Below are positions 7,537 to 16,467 of a DNA stretch of 33,017 nt, in pieces (position 1 is the first letter of the stretch; each line of letters opens with the position of its first letter). The translations under genes and the position numbers were made by a program. The stretch spans positions 1 to 33,017 of the forward strand of contig NZ_CP091918.1 of assembly GCF_022063185.1 (NCBI RefSeq), given 5' to 3'. This stretch comes from Nostoc sp. UHCC 0870. Lineage in GTDB: Bacteria; Cyanobacteriota; Cyanobacteriia; Cyanobacteriales; Nostocaceae. Below the pieces are notes generated by a model, which had not been told where the DNA came from, did not search any database, and saw only the letters and a program-made list of their open reading frames with translations.

Positions 7537-7720
7537 TGTCAATCAGTCTCTTGAAACAATTCAAGAAATCAGGAATCATCCCCAGTTCAAAACCTTAAAT
7601 TATCAACCAGATGTAACTTTGGGGGATGCACAGCAAGCATTAATCGAATTGCGGTCAGAATTGTTGAATCAACATGGTGAACCTCTGAATATTTTTGCAT
7701 TAGAAGGATTCACCAGTTAA
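7490..7720 (+). CDS. Small hypothetical protein (up to 76 aa), start uncertain
   Basis: The frame opens with TTG at 7490, but the first 16 residues (MIFQSAILNLQSPIFS) are encoded by heptamer repeats and are probably not ancestral. The remainder is a helical protein (SLETIQEIRNHPQFKTLNY, then a DAQQALIELRSELLN helix). No ATG or GTG exists between the repeats and the helical core, so either TTG is used or the repeats invaded an existing gene's 5' end. Family unknown. Confidence 0.4.
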   Translation: MIFQSAILNLQSPIFSVNQSLETIQEIRNHPQFKTLNYQPDVTLGDAQQALIELRSELLNQHGEPLNIFALEGFTS

Positions 7721-7750
7721 GCACATATTCATAATTACCAATCAAAAATC

Positions 7751-8431
7751 ATGACTAAAAAACTAACTGCCACTACCACCAAAGCCAAATTAAAAAACCA
7801 CGTAGCACCAAAAGCCCGTCGAATTGGTTCTGTACTTAAAACAAAATTCAGTGTTGATTTAGCAGACTTTGACAAAGCTTTAGCGGGAGATGTAGCATCT
7901 GCCCAAAAAATTGGGGAACTAGCAAGACAAGGCAGACTAAGCACCGAACTAGCTCCCAGACTTGCACAAGCTTACATCGAGATTATTAACGGTTCAGAAG
8001 CCTACAACAAAGCCACTGCGGATATTTTAGTTCAAGCTGGCAAGAGTGCCATCGCCATCGATAAATCTGTCATGCAAGCCACTTTAGCCAACTCCAAATA
8101 TGGACACCAACGAAGTGAACTAGCAGCTGAATTTGTTGCCTCAAAGACGAGTGAAGTACAACGCCATAAATATCAAATGAACTACACCCAAATTCGAGGC
8201 TATCTCGATGCTCACTTAGCAGGTGTTGACCAACAAACCTCATTACTTGAACAATCCCATAGACCAGAATTAAAGCAAATAGCCGCAGATGAACAACATG
8301 AAATGAGGGAATTAAACGAAGGATTGAGTAAAGGAGAACGCGCTCGTTATGACCTCATCCCTGAGAAAAATTACCAAACATCAGGATTAAGAGCAAAAAT
8401 ACTGCAATTGCGTACAGCTTTAGGATTCTAA
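7751..8431 (+). CDS. Helical hypothetical protein (226 aa)
   Basis: ATG at 7751. The first 30 residues are strongly basic (MTKKLTATTTKAKLKNHV, then APKARR), the rest almost wholly helical and Ala/Gln-rich, with long amphipathic stretches and no membrane segment. The charge pattern is that of a protein binding nucleic acid or a membrane surface. It sits mid-way in the plus-strand train before two membrane proteins and a membrane ATPase, which suggests a shared process. No recognised domain. Confidence 0.65.
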   Translation: MTKKLTATTTKAKLKNHVAPKARRIGSVLKTKFSVDLADFDKALAGDVASAQKIGELARQGRLSTELAPRLAQAYIEIINGSEAYNKATADILVQAGKSAIAIDKSVMQATLANSKYGHQRSELAAEFVASKTSEVQRHKYQMNYTQIRGYLDAHLAGVDQQTSLLEQSHRPELKQIAADEQHEMRELNEGLSKGERARYDLIPEKNYQTSGLRAKILQLRTALGF

Positions 8432-8457
8432 AAAAATTCCCCCAGCAACGTCAAAAC

Positions 8458-8715
8458 GATTGCAGATTGCCGATTGCAGATTGTCGATTGACTAAGAGTG
8501 CAGATTGCAGAAAGAAGATTGTAGATTGAATGCTTTTAACCAACTTTGGGGGTTTAAGTCCCCGGACGCTCGCGGACTCGCTACCGCTCCGCTAACACAA
8601 AACGTAATTGCGTTAGCGGAGCGGGACGTTAGTCCATTGCGAATTGCGTTAGCGGAGCGGGACGTTAGTCCATTGCGAATTGTTTTAATCCCAATCTCCA
8701 ATCTGCAATCTACAT
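8458..8715. repeat. Heptamer repeats and a 36-bp tandem duplication
   Basis: Heptamers (GATTGCAGATTGCCGATTGC) occupy about 8459-8530 and their complement about 8690-8712. Between them is a GC-rich block: a 36-bp unit containing GTTAGCGGAGCGGGACGTTA is present twice in tandem (8606-8641, 8642-8677, identical), and the first unit's GTTAGCGGAGCGG (8612-8624) is the complement of CCGCTCCGCTAAC at 8584-8596. It looks like a mobile palindromic element nested inside older heptamers. An open frame across it (8505-8738) joins the next gene but is repeat-derived. Confidence 0.75.
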
Positions 8716-8738
8716 TCTCCATTCCCAAAATTTCACCT

Positions 8739-9311
8739 ATGTACCCTAATGACCAGCTAGAAGAACTGCTAGACAATCAAGAATCTTCCCCCAATGAAGA
8801 TACTTTGAGGTACTTACAACACATCGAAAATCGATTGTATGAAGATATCACAGCGAGAAAACGAATTGATAGCGGTATACTCTTTCTAGCTTGTCAGGTA
8901 GGGTCATGTAGCCTGTCATGGTTGCTGTTTGAACTGAGAGTAACACTGGTGATTATTCAGGTGTTTGCTGCTTGCATAGCCTTAATACCTGGACTAATTC
9001 ATATAGGAGATGGTTTCAATTTTGAAGCATCTAGTGAAAACTGGCGAATACGCTTTGGAGATAAGCCATTAATAGGAATTGCCAAACTGTTGATTGGTGG
9101 TGCAGTGTCATTTAGTGGGACTAGCAGAATTACTAAAGAAGTAATACTTACCCATGACACAATTGCTGAAACTTACAAAGAAATTAGAGCTAACAATGGT
9201 TTAACTTGGCAGTTACCCAGCATGAATATATCACTATTGATTGCTTTAATTTTCATGGCAGTAGTTATTTATTTTAAATCTCTGGGTAATCCAAATGTAC
9301 AGGATAAATAA
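8739..9311 (+). CDS. Membrane protein (190 aa)
   Basis: I place the start at ATG 8739 (MYPNDQLEELLDNQESS); the frame extends upstream only through repeats. Two adjacent hydrophobic segments lie at about 45-62 and 65-86 (ILFLACQVGSCSLSWLLF and TLVIIQVFAACIALIPGL) and a third near the C-terminus (LLIALIFMAVVIYF), with a soluble portion between. The N-terminal 40 residues are acidic and cytoplasmic by the positive-inside rule. It overlaps the next gene by 17 bp. I recognise no family; its place before a membrane ATPase suggests a subunit of one envelope complex. Confidence 0.65.
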   Translation: MYPNDQLEELLDNQESSPNEDTLRYLQHIENRLYEDITARKRIDSGILFLACQVGSCSLSWLLFELRVTLVIIQVFAACIALIPGLIHIGDGFNFEASSENWRIRFGDKPLIGIAKLLIGGAVSFSGTSRITKEVILTHDTIAETYKEIRANNGLTWQLPSMNISLLIALIFMAVVIYFKSLGNPNVQDK

Positions 9312-9552
9312 TATTTGGGGAATCTTAATTAGCTCCTTAGCTACGATTGTCACACTCAACTATTTAGCCACTGGGTTTATAGATTTTGTTTTTAATATTG
9401 ACGCACTGGTGAATTGGTTAATTACTCCTGATACTCTCGGAGTGTTAAACAGTTTCATCACTAAAACCAGATTATTCCTCCAAGGATATTGGCTGTACTT
9501 AATCGCTGGCATTTATCTATTGTTTTGGGTAAAAGCACAATGCAAGAGATAG
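9295..9552 (+). CDS. Small two-pass membrane protein (85 aa)
   Basis: ATG at 9295 inside the end of the preceding membrane-protein gene. Hydrophobic segments at about 8-32 (IWGILISSLATIVTLNYLA) and 63-80 (GYWLYLIAGIYLLFW) bracket a short loop; the C-terminus is Lys/Arg-rich. Its last codons overlap the ATG (9540) of the interrupted ATPase gene by 13 bp, indicating translational coupling. The size and topology resemble small accessory proteins of conjugation or secretion complexes, but there is no diagnostic motif. Confidence 0.65.
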   Translation: MYRINNIWGILISSLATIVTLNYLATGFIDFVFNIDALVNWLITPDTLGVLNSFITKTRLFLQGYWLYLIAGIYLLFWVKAQCKR

Positions 9553-9697
9553 AACAATTCAACGAAAATCTCAGACGTGAGCGTAAAGCATCTACTTTAT
9601 TAGTAGGTGCATTGTTAATTGGTGGACTAGCTGCAACTGTGCCATTATTTACTGACTCAATTAAACATAGTGAGGTTTTATTTTGTAGGGTCAATTC
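9540..9697 (+). pseudogene. 5' part of membrane-anchored P-loop ATPase gene, split by transposon
   Basis: ATG 9540 begins a frame with a polar N-terminus (MQEIEQFNENLRRERKAS) and a membrane segment (TLLVGALLIGGLAATVPLF, about 18-36). After codon 52 it runs into the left end of a Tn3-family transposon at 9698 and stops at 9704. Joining 9540-9697 to 14228-15494 gives 1425 bp, exactly 475 codons, without a stop. The interrupted protein would be 474 residues with two membrane segments, a coiled-coil-like region and a C-terminal P-loop ATPase (see the 3' part). Confidence 0.85.
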
Positions 9698-9734
9698 GGG
9701 GTAAAAGTAGCGAAGAGAGAATTTGCCGCCACGC
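9698..9734 (+). repeat. Left terminal inverted repeat of the transposon (IRL)
   Basis: 37 bp, identical to the reverse complement of 14186-14222. The preceding five bases, AATTC (9693-9697), are the target-site duplication. Confidence 0.95.
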
Positions 9735-9823
9735 AATGGCTGAAAAGCATATCTAGAAAGCATTTCAGAAAAAAAAGCTAATTTACCTACCAAAACTGTT
9801 ATGTTATTGGAGATACCAGTAAA

Positions 9824-10403
9824 TTATTTGAATTCTTGTAACCTTTGATTAACTTCATTGATGTCGAAGGTATCTGGATTAAAGCTTTCACCTACCCACT
9901 CCATCCTCTCTTCGTATTCTGGATGTGACGGTGAAGTAATAATTTCCAGTAACTCTGCATAGCCCCAAGAACCACCACAATCTTCAGGAGGACAAGCACG
10001 CTTCCCAGTGATACATATGGGGTAGTTTGTATTAGGAGTTGATGGTAGTTCTTTTTTCTACCAAAATTTCGTGTTCCCAGCTATCTCCAAAATCGTAAGT
10101 GTAAGAAAATTTGAACTTCTCACTCTTAACCACCTGACTTAGCTTTACAGTCTTTTCTGAACGCACATTAAACTCTCTTTGAGTTTGACCATAATCAATG
10201 CCAGCAATGGAAAATTGGTGCATATGATAGTTATCCCAGCCCATTACCTCTTGCACAATCAGATGTAGCTGTTCAAGCGTCGTCGAACTTAATACCTGTA
10301 TCCTTCTCCAAATAGGGGGTCGAATGTTCTTGAGGGTGATTTTGAGTTGGTAAACGGTTTGATTACTTGCAGATTTTTTTGAAAGCCATAGTTGCTTGCT
10401 CAA
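9824..10403 (-). pseudogene. pRiA4b ORF-3-like passenger gene, frameshifted
   Basis: The first frame (10032-10403, TTG start) encodes YQLKITLKNIRPPIWRRIQV, the HLIVQEVMGWDNYHMHQF stretch and YTYDFGDSWEHEILVEK, signatures of the pRiA4b ORF-3 family, often carried by transposons. It then hits a stop, but skipping one A in the A6 run near 10060 restores the usual C-terminus (ITGKRACPPEDCGGSWGYAE, then LLEIITSPSHPEYEERMEWV) down to a TAA at 9824. The whole product would be about 190 residues. The slip needed is +1, so it is not a classical -1 A_AAA_AAG event. Function of the family is not known. The 5' end overlaps the resolvase gene by 41 bp. Confidence 0.8.
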
Positions 10404-11046
10404 GATTAGATATCAAATTTGTCTGATTGTCCTTAGCTGCATTTGACGAAAGTCGATGTCGTTTGACAATATCTAAGACCGTTGTTTTCGATAGATGTAG
10501 CGAAGCAGCAATTTTGCGGTAGGAGTAACCAGTTTGCACCATCTGCAAAACTTTGGGGGCTAACTTGTCTGCTTTCACCCGTTGTCCCGGTTGCCTGCCA
10601 AATTTTTGACCTCGTGCTTTAGCCGCCGCCACCCCCGAACGCACTCTTTCTCGCACCAAATCCCGTTCAAATTCAGCCAAGGATGCCATTAAATGAGCAA
10701 TTAGCCTGCCTTGTGGTGTATTCAAATCAAATTGCAATCCAGTTTGAGCAATTAAGGAAACACCCCAACTATGGAGTGACTGCAACGTCTCAATCAGGTC
10801 AATGGTGCTGCGTCCCCAACGGGTCATCTCCGTTACCAGAATGGCATCAATTTTATGACTTTGAGCTAACGCCATCACAACAGATCGCTCGGTACGGCTA
10901 TTTTTAGTCCCAGAAATTGTTTCCTTCCAAACTCCAACCACTTGATAGCCACTCAAGGCCGCATACTCTACTAAGTCCCGTTCTTGTCGCTGACAGGACT
11001 GATCAGTTGTAGAAACTCGGCAATAAATGGCAACTCTTTGTACCAA
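10363..11046 (-). CDS. tnpR: Serine resolvase of the transposon (TnpR)
   Basis: A 227-residue serine recombinase. The N-terminal catalytic domain has YCRVSTTDQ with the nucleophile S12, EMTRWGRST with the paired arginines, and the long E-helix EFERDLVRERVRSGVAAAKA. The C-terminal HTH (GYSYRKIAASLHLSKTTVLD) is present, followed by about 35 extra residues. It resolves Tn3-type cointegrates at res, which should lie just upstream (11085-11170). It is divergent from the transposase, as in the Tn501/Tn3-like layout. The frame is intact, in contrast to its two neighbours in the element. Confidence 0.93.
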   Translation of the reverse strand: MVQRVAIYCRVSTTDQSCQRQERDLVEYAALSGYQVVGVWKETISGTKNSRTERSVVMALAQSHKIDAILVTEMTRWGRSTIDLIETLQSLHSWGVSLIAQTGLQFDLNTPQGRLIAHLMASLAEFERDLVRERVRSGVAAAKARGQKFGRQPGQRVKADKLAPKVLQMVQTGYSYRKIAASLHLSKTTVLDIVKRHRLSSNAAKDNQTNLISNLEQATMAFKKICK

Positions 11047-11084
11047 TTAAACCCTCTGGATTTTGTCGGTCTCAAACCCGTACT

Positions 11085-11170
11085 GCACTGTTCAATTTTA
11101 GTGTATCAAATAACTTATACTTTAGCTGATACGATAATTAGATAAACTTTTGTATCCTATGACTAGGGTG
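11085..11170. promoter_or_regulatory. Probable res site and divergent tnpR/tnpA promoters
   Basis: The AT-rich gap between divergent tnpR and tnpA carries repeated GTATC motifs in alternating orientation (11103-11107, 11128-11132 inverted, 11152-11156), including GTATCAAATAACTTATAC. Position and structure fit a multi-subsite resolution site; subsite borders cannot be fixed by eye. Confidence 0.55.
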
Positions 11171-11184
11171 AGGAACGGTAAGGA

Positions 11185-14142
11185 GTGAAACGTCAATGGG
11201 ATGCAGAAGAACTGGTAGAAAATTTTACGCTCCTGCCAACAGAAATGGCACTGCTGTCAAATAAAAAGTGAGGAAAATCGCTTGGGCTTTGCTGTGCTAC
11301 TGAAATTCTTCCAGATGGAAGCAAAATTCCCCCGCACCAAACAGGAAGTTCCCAAACAGATTGTTTCTTACATTGCGAGACTTCTCTCCGTATCGCCAAA
11401 ACAATATGGTGAATACTCGTTTCATGGACGCACTATTGAACGTCATCGCGCTGAAATCCGTGAATTCTTTGGTTTTCGAGAATTCAACCCACAAGACAAA
11501 ACAGAACTGATTGCTTGGTTGTGCGAATTTGTCTTGGCATACGACCGTCAAGCCTCCTCATTAGAAGCAGCAGTGTATCAACGTTTACGGGAGTTAAAGT
11601 TAGAACCACCAATACCCGAAGCGGTAGAACGGCTGATTCGGTCTGCGGTCGTCACTACTGAAAAAGAATTCTGTGCTGGCATCTTCAACCAAATTGAATC
11701 AGAAACGCTGACCAAAATGGATGCCCTTCTCAATACTCAAGATGCTCTAGATGATGACCAGAGCCAATTTAAACAGTCGGTCTTCAATTTCCTCAAAACA
11801 GACCCCGGTCGTACCAGTCTCAAGAGTATCTTCAAAGAAGTCTCCAAACTTGAATGTATCCGGGATTTGGGACTACCGACCAAACTGTTTGCTAATGTTC
11901 CCCCCAAAATTATTACTCACTACCGTCGGCGGGCTAGCGCAGAAACACCCCGCGAACTGCGTCGTCATCCTGCGAAAATTCGCTACACATTAGTGGCAGC
12001 CTTCTGCTGGCAACGCAACCAAGAGATTACCGACAGTTTGGTGGAGTTGCTCATTCAAATTATCCACCGCATTTATGTTAATGCCGAACGGCGGGTGGAT
12101 AAACAACTTATTGAGGAATTTAAACAGGTGGATGGTAAGCCACGCTTGTTATTTGAAATTGCTCAAGCTTCACTCGAACGTCCAGAAGAACCTGTTAAGG
12201 ATGTTGTTTACCCAGTAGTTAGCCCGAAAACACTGCAAGCGGTAGTCAAAGAATATAAATCTAACAGTCCTACATATGAGGAAAAGGTTTACACAGTGAT
12301 GCGTTCATCATATCTGCATCACTATCGGCGCATGGTTCCTCAACTGCTATCCACACTAGAGTTTCGCTCTAATAATGATATGCACCGCCCAGTAATTTCT
12401 GCTTTGTCATTGCTTAAAAGATACCAATCCAGCAATCAGCGATACTATGCAATCGGTGAGGAATTGTTCATCAATGGTGTTCTCTCCAAGGAGCAACGCC
12501 ACCTGATTTTGGAACAGGACAAGGATGGGCCAGGAACGGGTAAATCGGGTCAATTATGAAATATGCGTGCTACAGGCACTGCGAGATAAGCTGCGCTCCA
12601 AGGAAATTTGGGTAGTTGGGGCTAAACGCTACTGTAACCCAGAAGAAGACTTGCCCCAAGACTTTGAAGTACATCGAGAAACCTACTACTTGGCTTTAGG
12701 GCAACCATTAGATGCTCTCACTTTTATCAGCCAACTCCAGCAGGAAATGACTCAGGCTTTAACAATGCTGGATAAAGGAATGCCCAGCAATACTAAAGTC
12801 AAGATTCAAAAGAAGAAAAATGGCTGGATTAGCGTCTCTCCTCTAGAAGCACAGCCAGAACCACTCAATATCTTGCAACTTAAACGTGAGATAGAAAGAC
12901 GCTGGCCCCTGACCAGTTTGCTGGATATGTTGAAAGAAGCCGACCTGCGGATTGGTTTTACTAATCATTTCAAGAATACGGGTGTGCGTTCTAACCTAGA
13001 CCGAGAAACCCTACAACGACGATTGTTGTTGTGTTTGTATGGATTGGGTAGTAATACTGGACTCAAGCGTATGTGCGGAGGAATTAACAGTGACTTAGAG
13101 TATGATCTGCGTTATGTCAAAAAGCACTACATTCACCGAGAACACTTGCGTAATGCTATCGCAGAAGTTGTAAATGCTACTTTCAATGTTCGTAAGGTAG
13201 CAATTTGGGGAGAAGGTACGACAGCGTGTGCTAGTGATTCCAAAAAGTTTGGCTCGTGGGATCAAAATTTGATGACAGAATGGCATATCCGCTACGGAGG
13301 TCGGGGAGTGATGATCTATTGGCACGTTGAGAAAAAATCTGCCTGCATCTACTCTCAGCTTAAGACTTGTTCTTCTTCGGAAGTGGCAGCAATGATTGAG
13401 GGTCTTCTACGGCATTGCACTGATATGAAAGTAAAGAAAAACTATGTAGACACCCACGGTCAAAATGAAATTGCCTTTGGCTTTTGCCGTTTACTGGGCT
13501 TTGAGTTGATGCCTCGGATCAAGCGCATCGGCTCCCAAAAGTTATATCTACCAAGTGCTGGACAAAAAACAAGATTTTCCTAATTTACAACTTGTACTGA
13601 CTAAAGCGATTGATTGGGAACTGATTCGCCAGCAGTATGACCAGATGATTAAATATACTACTGCTTTACGTTTAGGAACGGCGGAAGCAGACACGATTTT
13701 GAAACGTTTTAGCCGTTCTTCTCCTCAACATCCAACACAAAAGGCACTTTCTGAGCTAGGTAGAGCAGTGAAAACTATATTTCTGTGTCACTACCTCAAC
13801 TCTGAGGCTTTACGACGTGAGATTAATGAAGGGCTGAATGTGGTGGAAAACTGGAATAGTGCTAATGGTTTTATTTTTTACGGCAAAAACAGTGAAATTG
13901 CTACTAACCGCCTAGATGAACAAGAATTATCGGTTTTGTGCCTCCATTTGCTGCAAATCAGCCTTGTTTACATCAATACGCTGATGATTCAAAGGGTTTT
14001 AGCAGAAGCCACTTGGATGAAGCAGATGAGACAAGAAGATTTCCGGGCGTTATCACCGTTGATTTGGGTACATGTTAACCCTTACGGCACTTTTCGACTG
14101 GATATGAACGAGCGATTACAAATTGATGCTGCGTCTCCTTGA
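11185..14142 (+). pseudogene. tnpA: Tn3-family transposase (TnpA), broken by three frameshifts
   Basis: GTG at 11185 after AAGGA starts KRQWDAEELVENFTLLPTEM, then the frame stops. Three +1 slips reassemble a roughly 980-residue transposase: one extra A near 11260 (giving NKSEENRLGFAVLLKFFQ), one extra G near 12528 (giving DGQERVNRVNYE) and one extra A near 13566 (giving AGQKQDFPNLQ). The pieces are 11282-12559 (DUF4158-like N-terminal domain), 12525-13583 (DDE domain, with ACASDSKKF and NYVDTHGQNE) and 13555-14142 (GKNSEIATNR with the catalytic Glu). All catalytic residues survive. Every break is a single-base gain in a homopolymer, so sequencing error must be considered beside real decay. 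Confidence 0.92.
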
Positions 14143-14185
14143 TTTTTTTTTCTGAAACCTAATCTGGGTAAGATTTTCAGCCGTC

Positions 14186-14222
14186 GCGTGGCGGCAAATT
14201 CTCTCTTCGCTACTTTTACCCC
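14186..14222 (-). repeat. Right terminal inverted repeat of the transposon (IRR)
   Basis: 37 bp, exact reverse complement of 9698-9734. AATTC at 14223-14227 is the matching target duplication. Confidence 0.95.
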
Positions 14223-14227
14223 AATTC

Positions 14228-15494
14228 TGACTGTAGAGGGTCAAGTGTGCGGCGCGGAATTGCTCACATTATTGATAATGAACGACGCAATCAACTATTT
14301 GATATTAATATCCGAGTGTTGAGAGTTTTACCACCAGAAGACAGTACCGCTTATCTATTTGGGATTGGTGGGAGTATTGCCCTACTCGTTGCTTATGCTA
14401 CCAGTAAATCACTCACTGATAAACAAGAGAAAGCGATTCATAGTCAGTTCGCATTGCTCAAAATTAAAGCATTGGAGAATGACATTCTTACTCAAAACCA
14501 TCTGGACTTAACAGCATTCTCCAAAGCCCAACAAAGTGAGATAACCAAGCAGGCCATAGCCCGACAAACTGCTGAAACAATTGAGGCTATGAAATCCCCA
14601 AGTGAAATGCAATTAGACCACATCAATGGTCAATTACAGGGTGAGTTATCACTCAAAAATCATGAGTTGCAGATATCAGAGATGGATAAGGTTATTGCTG
14701 ATAATAAGCTACAAGTTGCTGAAACTAACAAAAAGTTGAGTAAGTTGTCTAGCACTCCCCAGGATGACCACAAGAGCAGTACCCAATCTCCCAGTGAGCA
14801 GCTAAAAGATACCCTCATCAATGCCCTGAAAAATCATGAGGATGGTTATCTGTGGAAAATCATCAATTCACTCAAACCATTGTGGCTCATTGGTAATCAA
14901 GGGTCAGGCAAGACTTATACTGCTGGTGCGATCGCACTCATCAGAAAATACTGCCTCGATGCCCCAATTCATCAGTTAATCGACCGTCACGCCACTGGTG
15001 ACAATGCCGACGTGTGGCAATTACTAGAAGCCACTAGTAAAGCCGAATCAGAAGATGAAATTAGTACAGCTTTTGAAGATTGCTGTGACCGGTGGCTGCA
15101 ACGAATTAAAGAAAAACCCACCAAAAAGCAGCAGGTGATTGTGGATGAATTTACCAATTTAAAATCACTTTGTGGTGACACGGCGATCGCTTTCTTCAAA
15201 ATGTCCCTCACCGACACCCGCAAAGCCAAGGAATACCTGCTAGGAATTACTCACAATGCCACCAATGAATCATTCCCAGATGGAACAGCAGCAGCACGTA
15301 AATCAGGGACAGTTTTACTGGAGAAGTTTAGTGCCAATGGTGAAACACCACTTTCTAGGGTAGTTGTCCGTTATGGGCTTGTCGATGAGAACGGCAATAA
15401 CTTAGAAGACGAGGAACGGACACTACCCAACTGGTTTCATCCTGAGCGCATTTACCAGCACTTCAACGGTAAACCAATCAATTTTGAAGATTAA
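14228..15494 (+). pseudogene. 3' part of membrane-anchored P-loop ATPase gene
   Basis: Continues the frame of 9540-9697 after removal of the transposon and one AATTC copy. In the restored 474-residue protein, a second membrane segment lies at about 93-112 (AYLFGIGGSIALLVAYAT), a Gln/Lys/Glu-rich helical linker at about 115-260, Walker A at about 275-282 (GNQGSGKT) and Walker B near 355 (QQVIVDEFTN). The layout resembles inner-membrane ATPases of DNA transfer or secretion, though I cannot place it in VirB4, VirD4 or FtsK. A GTG at 14247 could still start a soluble 415-residue form lacking the first membrane segment. It closes the membrane-protein gene train. Confidence 0.85.
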
Positions 15495-15579
15495 TGTAAA
15501 TCGCCTCAAGAAAGTGGGGGAGAACGGGTGGTAAGCGGAGTGTCTGGGGCAGACTGCTGTGGCTGGTCATCGGTTACTC

Positions 15580-15603
15580 TGTGGAAAAACATAATGTTCC
15601 ACA
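15580..15603. promoter_or_regulatory. Inverted repeat abutting the restriction gene start
   Basis: TGTGGAA (15580-15586) and TTCCACA (15597-15603) are exact complements with a 10-base spacer, ending 3 bases before the ATG of the restriction endonuclease. No purine-rich ribosome site is visible otherwise. It may be an operator or a translation-blocking hairpin delaying endonuclease synthesis. Confidence 0.4.
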
Positions 15604-15606
15604 AAT

Positions 15607-16467
15607 ATGACACCCCTTTCAAACCTGCATGGTCGTGTATTAGAGTACCTGATAACAGAAGTAATAATTAGAACGCAGCCAGGAGTAAACCTAACAGTTA
15701 GAGCTAACAATGCTCAACTTAGAGATGTCAGCAAGTTAACAGACTTAAAACCATCACTTTTAAATGAATTGAGACAAGCGGCTAATGCGCTGCTGCAAAA
15801 GTGGCTCAATCCTCAGTTTCAGTTGTCCCAGCAACCATTAATCACAGTAGATCGATTACCAGATCAAAATCAAAATGATGTTACTGACATTCGCCTAACT
15901 TCAAAAGCATGGACAGTAAACTTATCACTCAAACATAACCATACCGCACTCAGACACCAACGCCCTGGAACAACTCCAGTTCACTGCGGTTACGCTAAAA
16001 ATGACCCACAGATGCAGCAGTTTAGACAACAATACCGAGCAACTACACAAGAGTTCATGCAATATATCGGGCAGGCAAAGCTTTTTGCAGAATTACCTCC
16101 TGCTTTGATTGAACAGCATTTATATACTCCTGTCTGTAATTTGGTGAGCCAATTTATCAATAGCTATGCTTCCATTTGTGCCACTAAGTTATTTCAGTAC
16201 CTTGTTGGTGATGTCAATTACTACAAAATTATTGTTGATACCAACGCCCAAACCCTGACTATTCAGCAGTTTGCAGAAATCCAAACGCCTACTAATGTGA
16301 TAGCAACGGTTAACAGACAGTATGTAAATTTGATTTTTGATAATGGATGGGAAATTTCTATGCGCTTACATACTGCATCAAGCCAACTGAAAAACTCTCC
16401 TAGCTTGAAATTTGATACTAAGGCACTAAAAAATCCGCTTCCTGCTACGATAATTCCTTATGCTTAA
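15607..16467 (+). CDS. HaeIII-family type II restriction endonuclease
   Basis: A 286-residue protein. The core VTDIRL (92-97) ... WTVNLSLKHNHTALRHQRPG (102-121) matches the HaeIII-like endonuclease signature, with D94, and S107-L-K109 as a candidate PD-(D/E)xK-type centre. Both flanking regions are mostly helical. It overlaps the following methylase gene by 8 bp, the usual compact R-M order, so the pair is co-expressed. It would cut unmethylated incoming DNA and also act as an addiction module for the plasmid. HaeIII itself (GGCC) works with a cytosine methylase, whereas this partner is an adenine methylase, so the site must contain A and cannot be assumed to be GGCC. Family call is from memory of the motif. 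Confidence 0.75.
   Translation: MTPLSNLHGRVLEYLITEVIIRTQPGVNLTVRANNAQLRDVSKLTDLKPSLLNELRQAANALLQKWLNPQFQLSQQPLITVDRLPDQNQNDVTDIRLTSKAWTVNLSLKHNHTALRHQRPGTTPVHCGYAKNDPQMQQFRQQYRATTQEFMQYIGQAKLFAELPPALIEQHLYTPVCNLVSQFINSYASICATKLFQYLVGDVNYYKIIVDTNAQTLTIQQFAEIQTPTNVIATVNRQYVNLIFDNGWEISMRLHTASSQLKNSPSLKFDTKALKNPLPATIIPYA

Larger units (their letters stand above)
9698..14222. mobile_element. Tn3-family transposon, 4525 bp
   Basis: Ends are 37-bp perfect inverted repeats beginning GGGGTAAAAGTAGCGAAGAG (47 bp with two mismatches), flanked by the 5-bp duplication AATTC at 9693-9697 and 14223-14227. Starting with GGGG, repeats of about 38 bp and a 5-bp duplication are family hallmarks. Contents: a serine resolvase transcribed away from a transposase, a probable res site between them, and a passenger pRiA4b ORF-3-like gene beside the left end. 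The transposase is split over four frames, so the element is probably not self-mobile, although its ends and duplication are perfect, suggesting a fairly recent arrival. Confidence 0.95.

Noticed and set aside
8505..8738. N-terminal extension of the 190-residue membrane protein
   Set aside because: Encoded entirely by heptamer and 36-bp repeats; the ATG at 8739 gives a sensible start.
10032..10070. Programmed -1 frameshift at A_AAA_AAG in the pRiA4b-like gene
   Set aside because: The heptamer exists but in the wrong phase; the shift required is +1, so a base gain fits better.
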